Below, one piece after another: positions 7,363-11,411 of a DNA stretch of 11,411 bases (its first letter is position 1; every line of letters starts with the position of its first letter). The notes beneath the pieces are model-generated. The model was not told the origin of the DNA and did no database searches. It saw only the letters and a list, made by a program, of their open reading frames with translations. The DNA is from an uncultured Bacteroides sp. (GTDB lineage: Bacteria; Bacteroidota; Bacteroidia; Bacteroidales; UBA932), in assembly GCA_900543205.1 (NCBI GenBank), contig UQQM01000045.1:1-11411 (forward strand), written 5' to 3'. The position numbers and the translations under genes are program-made.

Positions 7363-9429
7363 AAAACAGCTATAGTCTCTCTCGCAGCGGCATCCGCCCT
7401 GGTGTCCTGCCAGAAAGAGTTCGAGTATGTCTTCGCCGAGGAAGGACCGGATATGACCGTGGAGAGCTCCAGCGAAGCCGCATACATGGGAGGAAGGCTC
7501 ACTTTCTCCGTGAACGTCAGCGACAGCGATTTCGACCTGTCCACCCTGAAGGCCCAGCTCCTGTTCGATAAGGACGTCGTGGCTGACACAACCATCAGGA
7601 CCAAGACCAACGGAACATACGAAGGATGGCTCAACGTGCCTTTCCTCAAGGATATCCCTGACGGAAACGCCTCTCTCGTGTTCCTCGCCCAGAATGTCGG
7701 CCAGGCGATTACCGCCGACACCGTATATGTGGCGGTGACCAGGCCCGAGTTCGAATATCTCACCCTCACCACTACCGACGGCACCGAATATAGGATGATG
7801 CCCACGGGAGAGAAGCATACCTATGCCGTAGAGGATGACTTCCCCGCACAGTGCAACGCCACCATCAAGACCACGCCGGTTCCCGATACCGACAATGTCC
7901 TGAATTTCGGCTGGGCCAGCGGAGCCGTGGCTCTCGACGCCACCGGAGAGATTCCCTTCTCCTACAGCCAGAGAGGCTACACGATTACCTTCAACACCAT
8001 GACCTTCGAGGCGTCTCCTTTCGTGACCATTGAAGTCAACGGTACTACCACCACTATGACCGACAGCGGCAACTACCAGGCTGTCGTAAGTCTCACCAAG
8101 GGCGGTACAATTGAATTCTCGGGCTACGAGCAGGGCTTCGCCGACTGGAACCTCGATCCCGACTACATCGAGGCTACTGACAACCCGAACGTGTTCACCT
8201 TCCTTCCCATGGACGGTCTCTACAAGATTACCCTGGATATGGCCAACAAGTACTTCCTCTTCGAGGCCATGAAGAGCCAGACCGAGTACGCGACCCTGAA
8301 TGAGGACGGTACCGGAGCCGTATGGCTCATCGGAGGAACCTGCGTCGGCAAGCCGACCCTTGCGCAGAGCGCTTCATGGAACCCCGAGGCTGCAGGATAC
8401 TCTCTCGCCCAGGTTGAGAAGGGAGTCCATCAGATTACCCTCGTCGCCGGCGTCCAGCTGACGACCACGAATGTGGACTTCAAGTTCTTCCACCAGAAGA
8501 CCTGGGGCGGTGAGTTCGGCGGCGGCACCATCACCACCGACAGTCCTCTGCTGACCATCGGAGAGTCTGACGGAAACATCCACCTTGCCGAAGGCGTTGA
8601 GCTCGAGAACGGCGGAGTCTACAGATTCACCCTCGACCTGACCAACACCACCGTAGACAACAGCGGCAGCAACATGGTCATGAATGGTGCCGTGCTCTCT
8701 CTCGAGAAGGTAGGCGAGCAGGAGATTCCCACCGAGAACATCACCGTCAACGGACAGCCGATGGAGATGGTTACCGCAGGCAACTACACCGTAACCCTCG
8801 ACCTCGAGCAGCACGGTGCGCTTACCGTGACCGGAATCGACCTGATGGAGTTCGTGTCTTCATACTATCTTGATCCCGACTACCTGACCGTCGGCGGCAC
8901 CGGAGCTTCGTTCAACGCCACCAGCGGCAAGTACCGCATCGACCTCAGCACTTCCGCCAAGACCGTGAAGTTCACCAAGGTAAAGGAGGACGGTTCTGAT
9001 GCCACTCTCGCCGAGGGTGCGCTTTGGATGCTCGGATGGGGAGTCGCCAATCCTGTGATGACCAGTCAGATAGGCTTCGATGAGAAGACGGCTTGGTGTC
9101 TTGCAGAGGTTGAGCCTCTCGTATTCCAGTTCACTGGAATCGCTGTTGAGGAGACCGACGGAACCACACTGGGAGGACGCTTCAGGTATGACTATATTTC
9201 CGCCAAGTACTTCGCGCAGAACGCGTGGGGCAACGAGGCCGGAAAGATTTTCGGTTCCGAGAGCACAATCGAGGTGGAAGGAAATGCTGCGGAGTATGTG
9301 AAACTGAGCAGCAGCAATAACATCGAGCTCGCTGAAAATCTGGAGCTTGGTGCCACCTACAGGCTCACCATCGACCTTACGAAAGCCGAGTCTGAAGGAA
9401 TCGAGATCGTCAGGTTCGACAAGCTTTAG
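7348..9429 (+). CDS. Large surface glycan-binding lipoprotein (SusE/F-position, SGBP)
   Basis: This 693-aa protein has a lipobox with Cys21 (SALVSC). The next residues, QKEFE, are acidic/lysine-containing in the way of Bacteroidales surface-export signals. Residues about 35-132 look like an Ig-like beta domain (GGRLTFSVNVSDSDFDLSTL), followed by a further beta region (133-225). Two copies of a beta-rich unit of about 225 residues follow (226-453 and 465-690). No catalytic signature is visible. Its place directly after the GH30 gene (20-bp gap) corresponds to the glycan-binding lipoprotein of the B. thetaiotaomicron beta-1,6-glucan locus. Members of that group are described with DUF5016/DUF5125/DUF5121 domains, and I suspect the same here without an alignment. 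The likely role is to hold the polysaccharide at the surface for GH30 and the SusCD importer. It is the last gene of the operon. Confidence 0.85.
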   Translation: MKKIIKTAIVSLAAASALVSCQKEFEYVFAEEGPDMTVESSSEAAYMGGRLTFSVNVSDSDFDLSTLKAQLLFDKDVVADTTIRTKTNGTYEGWLNVPFLKDIPDGNASLVFLAQNVGQAITADTVYVAVTRPEFEYLTLTTTDGTEYRMMPTGEKHTYAVEDDFPAQCNATIKTTPVPDTDNVLNFGWASGAVALDATGEIPFSYSQRGYTITFNTMTFEASPFVTIEVNGTTTTMTDSGNYQAVVSLTKGGTIEFSGYEQGFADWNLDPDYIEATDNPNVFTFLPMDGLYKITLDMANKYFLFEAMKSQTEYATLNEDGTGAVWLIGGTCVGKPTLAQSASWNPEAAGYSLAQVEKGVHQITLVAGVQLTTTNVDFKFFHQKTWGGEFGGGTITTDSPLLTIGESDGNIHLAEGVELENGGVYRFTLDLTNTTVDNSGSNMVMNGAVLSLEKVGEQEIPTENITVNGQPMEMVTAGNYTVTLDLEQHGALTVTGIDLMEFVSSYYLDPDYLTVGGTGASFNATSGKYRIDLSTSAKTVKFTKVKEDGSDATLAEGALWMLGWGVANPVMTSQIGFDEKTAWCLAEVEPLVFQFTGIAVEETDGTTLGGRFRYDYISAKYFAQNAWGNEAGKIFGSESTIEVEGNAAEYVKLSSSNNIELAENLELGATYRLTIDLTKAESEGIEIVRFDKL
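8023..9426 (+). repeat. Tandem duplication of a ~225-residue beta-rich domain inside the SGBP gene
   Basis: Copy A covers residues 226-453 (8023-8706) and copy B residues 465-690 (about 8740-9426). Matching landmarks occur in the same order: TIEVNG / NITVNG; SGNYQAVVSL / AGNYTVTLDL; WNLDPDYI / YYLDPDYL; GLYKITLD / GKYRIDLS; GAVWLIGG / GALWMLGW; YSLAQVEKGVHQITLVAG / WCLAEVEPLVFQFTGIAV; IHLAEGVELENGGVYRFTLDLT / IELAENLELGATYRLTIDLT (the latter spaced within about 660-678). The copies have diverged widely in DNA and protein, so the duplication is old. Confidence 0.8.
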
Positions 9430-9433
9430 CATA

Positions 9434-9465
9434 TTTTCCGCCGGGCTTTCCGGCCCGACGGAAAA
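9434..9465 (+). terminator. First hairpin after the PUL operon
   Basis: TTTTCCG (9434-9440) pairs with CGGAAAA (9459-9465), and CGGGC (9442-9446) pairs with GCCCG (9453-9457), with one C/A mismatch and a 6-nt loop. No T-run follows on the + strand. It may act as an mRNA 3'-end stabiliser or pair with the next hairpin in ending transcription. Confidence 0.5.
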
Positions 9466-9470
9466 GCGAT

Positions 9471-9518
9471 AATGAAGGGGATGGCTCCACATTTTGGGCC
9501 ATCCCCTTCTTCATTGTT
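9471..9518 (+). terminator. Second hairpin with T-rich tail; probable operon terminator
   Basis: A perfect 12-bp stem is formed by 9474-9485 (GAAGGGGATGGC) and 9498-9509 (GCCATCCCCTTC) with a 12-nt loop. A T-rich tail, TTCATTGTTTT, follows. It sits 45 bp after the last stop codon of the operon. The tail is interrupted, so efficiency is uncertain. Confidence 0.75.
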
Positions 9519-9653
9519 TTCCGTGAGGCCAACCTCGACGCCTTCGCCTGTCGCAGCAGTCCCCCTGTCTAATCAGATTTGCAGTTCAGCTTTTGTCCGA
9601 CCAGATTTGCAATCTGGTTGCCCCGTTCGGCAGGATTTGCAATCCACCCCCCC

Positions 9654-9670
9654 CCTGCTGCCGCAGCAGG
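9654..9670. repeat. Perfect 7-bp hairpin
   Basis: CCTGCTG (9654-9660) pairs with CAGCAGG (9664-9670) across a 3-nt loop (CCG). It directly follows a run of nine C residues (9647-9655) that overlaps its first two bases. Confidence 0.6.
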
Positions 9671-9674
9671 AGCT

Positions 9675-9725
9675 CGGCCTCCGGCAGTAAGACCTCCCGC
9701 ACAACCCTATACTGCCGGCAGGCCG
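9675..9725. repeat. Long hairpin with 15-bp stem
   Basis: Bases 9675-9689 (CGGCCTCCGGCAGTA) pair with 9710-9725, interrupted only by one bulged C at 9719. The loop is 20 nt. No T-run follows on either side, so it is not a standard terminator. Confidence 0.7.
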
Positions 9726-9733
9726 ACTCCGCA

Positions 9734-9860
9734 GCGGCGGATGAAAAATACTTTTGCGCGCCAGTCGAACTGGAACCCGGCTCCGGTTGTCCAGTTCGGT
9801 TCGGCATGATTTGCAATCTGATTGTCCCGGCTTTCATTCAGGCAGATTTTTATCCGCCGC
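9734..9860. repeat. Near-perfect inverted repeat enclosing inner hairpins
   Basis: GCGGCGGATGAAAAAT (9734-9749) is complementary to ATTTTTATCCGCCGC (9846-9860) apart from one extra base. Inside lies another hairpin, CGAACTGG (9766-9773) with CCAGTTCG (9791-9798), whose interior can pair further (AACCCGG with CCGGTT), plus the fourth GATTTGCAATC copy at 9808. Confidence 0.65.
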
Positions 9861-9869
9861 TATGTTTCG

Positions 9870-10014
9870 TGAAATTCATCGGCTTCACCTTGGCAGTTTC
9901 CACGGCGTTCAAGAAGGGGTCAATGTAGCAAATGGAAGGAATCCGGTTCCATTTGTGCGCTTCTGCCCTCTTCCATGCGTGTGCGGAGGGTTTAGCCGTA
10001 GCCGATGAATTTCA
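9870..10014. repeat. Perfect 15-bp inverted repeat enclosing a 9-bp hairpin
   Basis: TGAAATTCATCGGCT (9870-9884) is the exact reverse complement of 10000-10014. The 115 bp between contain CAAATGGAA (9929-9937) pairing with TTCCATTTG (9947-9955) over a 9-nt loop. The arms could be the ends of a small non-autonomous element or the closing stem of a structured RNA. No flanking target duplication is evident. Confidence 0.65.
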
Positions 10015-10081
10015 TGTTCCGCAGTCCTTCCGCCTCGCGGCTGCAATGCGGTTTCAAGTTTCACGTTGCCATATAGCCGCG

Positions 10082-10106
10082 CGTCTGCAATTGCGTCTCG
10101 CAGACG
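10082..10106. repeat. 7-bp hairpin
   Basis: CGTCTGC (10082-10088) pairs with GCAGACG (10100-10106), with an 11-nt loop. It continues the run of inverted repeats in this intergenic region. Confidence 0.45.
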
Positions 10107-10182
10107 GGAAAAGTCTGCTCGGCGTCCATTCAGTCCGCTCGGCAAGGCAAGTTGCGCAATGGAGCCGGATGCGGACTACGGG

Positions 10183-10202
10183 CGAGGGAGGCTTGTCCCT
10201 CG
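10183..10202. repeat. 7-bp hairpin
   Basis: CGAGGGA (10183-10189) pairs with TCCCTCG (10196-10202) around a 6-nt loop. TTTTCGCC follows at 10203-10210; only four T residues, so a terminator role is weak. Confidence 0.4.
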
Positions 10203-10606
10203 TTTTCGCCTCGCGAGCCGCAGTGCCGCATCCCCGTCGGCGACAAGATGGTGTCAGGGCGGCGGACACGCTCTGTGGGGAGCATCGCCGAAGGCTCTCC
10301 TCGCTCGAGACCGCCACAGTCAAGTCGACTGCCCGGACCAATGAAAAAACAGCGTGTGGAGTCTTTACGTAAATACCTAGCTATGAAACGTTTGTGAATT
10401 CAGCCTGCCCACAGGTCGTCTCAAAAACATTGATGCGTGTGCAAGCTTTTCAGCAAAATCTGCCATACAGTCAACTACAGGGCTGATTTTTTGAAAACCG
10501 CCGCACAGTAATCTTTTCACCTGTCACCGGCCAGTGACATTACTCATGATGAGGAGTGGAGCCATGCAGTCTCCGGTGGCCCGGGTTGCACCTGCAGACG
10601 AACTGC

Positions 10607-11371
10607 TCAGAACACCCACTTGAGTCCGGCGCAGGGACGGCAGCGGAAGCCCCGGAACGTGCCGAAATCGTAGGAGAGTTCGAGTTCTCCGCCGACGTTG
10701 AGGTTCTCGCAGCCGAAGTGCCTGCCCACGTTGTACCAGAGCTGGGGCTCGCTGATGAAGACGCAGTGCGAGGTCTGTGGAAGAATCTCTCCGTAGCGGT
10801 CGCTGAGCAGGGTGTGGTCCTCCCACCAGAAGTCCGCGAAGCCGGTGAACGTCAGTCCGCCGAGACCGAACAGGTTTTTCATTGTCCAGGCGGCGGTGAA
10901 CTGCAGCGGAACCCGGCTTCTGAACTCGATGTCGGTGTAGGCTATGTATTTATATAGTAGCTTGAAGTTGAGTGTGTTGCGGAAGTCCTTGCTGTGGATG
11001 AACCAGTCGATTCCAGCAAGGAGGGCGTTGTTTATGGTATATCCCTGGTAGACGCCTCCGTCATATTCGATGTGGAGGCTCAGTGGTGCCAGCGCCGTGT
11101 TCTGCCAGAAGTTCAGGCAGCGTGCAATCTCGAGATAGGTGCCGCTGGGCGCAATGACCTGTCCGGCCGCGTTCCTGGAGTTGAAGTCGTGGTCGATGAA
11201 GAAGAAGGTGTTGCCCCAGCTGTCGCTGTAGAATCCTTCGAGCGTGGTGGTGATGTGCTGGCGGTCTGAACCGAAGTCGTACTGTATCTGGAGGTTGGTC
11301 TGGGCTTTCGCTCCGGTGCCTGTGAGCAGCGCGAGTGCGGCCGCCGCAGCGCAGAATATCGTCTTTCTCAT
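10607..11371 (-). CDS. DUF5020 family outer-membrane beta-barrel protein
   Basis: The chosen start gives 254 aa: an Ala-rich signal peptide with likely cleavage at AKA/Q (before residue 24), no lipobox, then NLQIQYDFGSDRQHITTTLE and WGNTFFFIDHDFN (DUF5020 landmarks). Alternating aromatic/hydrophobic strands continue to a terminal phenylalanine (GLKWVF), as expected for an outer-membrane barrel. DUF5020 proteins are often compared with nucleoside-channel (Tsx-like) porins; the substrate is unknown. The frame remains open upstream to the window edge with a possible TTG at 11410. I prefer ATG at 11371 because it begins the signal peptide and because a consensus promoter occupies 11380-11411, which would overlap any earlier start. 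The gene runs convergent to the glycan operon and does not look functionally linked to it. Confidence 0.85.
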   Translation of the reverse strand: MRKTIFCAAAAALALLTGTGAKAQTNLQIQYDFGSDRQHITTTLEGFYSDSWGNTFFFIDHDFNSRNAAGQVIAPSGTYLEIARCLNFWQNTALAPLSLHIEYDGGVYQGYTINNALLAGIDWFIHSKDFRNTLNFKLLYKYIAYTDIEFRSRVPLQFTAAWTMKNLFGLGGLTFTGFADFWWEDHTLLSDRYGEILPQTSHCVFISEPQLWYNVGRHFGCENLNVGGELELSYDFGTFRGFRCRPCAGLKWVF

Positions 11372-11379
11372 AATGGCCG

Positions 11380-11411
11380 CAAATATACGCAGAAGCCGAG
11401 CGCAGAACAAA
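11380..11411 (-). promoter_or_regulatory. Consensus Bacteroidota promoter for the DUF5020 gene
   Basis: On the - strand, TTTG (11411-11408) is followed by exactly 20 bp and then TATATTTG (11387-11380). This matches the -33 TTTG / -7 TAnnTTTG consensus. The ATG at 11371 begins only 8 bases beyond the -7 box, so the transcript would have a leader of at most a few nucleotides. Confidence 0.75.

Larger units (their letters stand above)
9571..9822. repeat. Four copies of a GATTTGCAATC hairpin motif
   Basis: The core occurs at 9576 (degenerate, GATTTGCAGTT), 9604, 9634 and 9808. Each intact copy is a small hairpin, GATT-TGC-AATC. Copy two extends to CCAGATT/AATCTGG (9601-9617) and copy three to GGATT/AATCC (9633-9645), which differ by one compensatory A-T to G-C pair. 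The first three start 28 and 30 bp apart. Before copies three and four lies a related spacer of the form TTGYCC...GTTCGGCA. This looks like an interspersed repetitive palindrome family, not a CRISPR array. Confidence 0.65.
9519..10606. other. 1.1-kb convergent intergenic region without a convincing gene
   Basis: The region lies between the 3' end of the + strand operon and the 3' end of the - strand DUF5020 gene. Open frames here are short, lie on both strands over the same bases, and have arginine-, serine- and cysteine-rich translations without family motifs or start-region signals, so I annotate none. From 9571 to about 10202 the DNA is dominated by inverted repeats, described separately. 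From 10203 to 10606 I see no strong structure beyond weak short palindromes (for example GTCAC/GTGAC near 10525-10537) and no convincing terminator for the DUF5020 gene. Confidence 0.7.

Noticed and set aside
9571..9822. Possible CRISPR array, because of repeats spaced about 29 bp
   Set aside because: The repeated core is only 11 bp, the interval between copies is itself partly conserved, there are four copies with irregular spacing, and no cas gene is present.
9909..10372. Overlapping short frames on both strands of the intergenic region
   Set aside because: Translations are arginine/serine/cysteine-rich, unlike the neighbouring genes. They overlap one another and coincide with inverted repeats; no domain is seen. 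They look like translations of repetitive non-coding DNA.
10341..10397. 18-codon ORF starting MKKQRVESL and ending AMKRL
   Set aside because: The composition is protein-like and the ATG is in an A-rich context, but it is too short to support. No promoter, conserved partner gene or leader-peptide function is visible.
10507..10543. Nested palindrome AGTAAT/ATTACT with GTCAC/GTGAC as a terminator for the DUF5020 gene
   Set aside because: The stems are short, separated by a 10-nt one-sided bulge, and no T-run follows on the - strand.
11372..11410. N-terminal extension of the DUF5020 protein from a TTG at 11410
   Set aside because: It would put 13 residues ahead of a complete signal peptide and overlap a consensus promoter.

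Overview
The window looks like a Bacteroidota chromosome segment, most likely order Bacteroidales and moderately GC-rich. The support is a SusC/SusD pair, surface lipoproteins with Bacteroidales-type signal peptides, DUF2723 and DUF5020 family sequence, start codons in A-rich context without Shine-Dalgarno motifs, and TAnnTTTG promoter boxes. I cannot name a genus with confidence.

Layout. Positions 3-1082 hold the 3' part of a reading frame that enters from outside the window. It joins the middle/C-terminal part of a DUF2723 membrane protein to the C-terminal third of 2,3-bisphosphoglycerate-independent phosphoglycerate mutase (GpmI). A strong intrinsic terminator follows at 1130-1162, then an AT-rich promoter region. 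Positions 1291-9429 are a compact four-gene polysaccharide utilization locus on the + strand: a SusC-like TonB-dependent transporter, a SusD-like glycan-binding lipoprotein, a GH30 glycoside hydrolase lipoprotein, and a large surface glycan-binding lipoprotein with an internal tandem duplication. Gaps between the genes are 14-20 bp. The operon ends in two consecutive hairpins (9434-9518), the second a good terminator candidate. Positions 9519-10606 are about 1.1 kb without a convincing gene. This stretch contains a dense series of inverted repeats and a repeated GATTTGCAATC hairpin core. Positions 10607-11371 on the - strand encode a DUF5020 family outer-membrane protein, with a textbook Bacteroidota promoter placed almost on its start codon.

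How the genes work together. The gene order SusC-SusD-GH30-glycan-binding protein resembles the Bacteroides thetaiotaomicron locus for yeast beta-1,6-glucan (around BT3310-BT3313). By analogy, the GH30 enzyme would cut a beta-glucan at the cell surface, SusD and the large binding protein would hold the glycan, and SusC would import oligosaccharides. The substrate is inferred. No regulator and no second enzyme such as GH3 is visible here, so control and final saccharification must lie elsewhere.

The observations most worth a second look are the in-frame DUF2723-GpmI chimera at the left edge (assembly artefact or real rearrangement) and the hairpin-rich convergent intergenic region.
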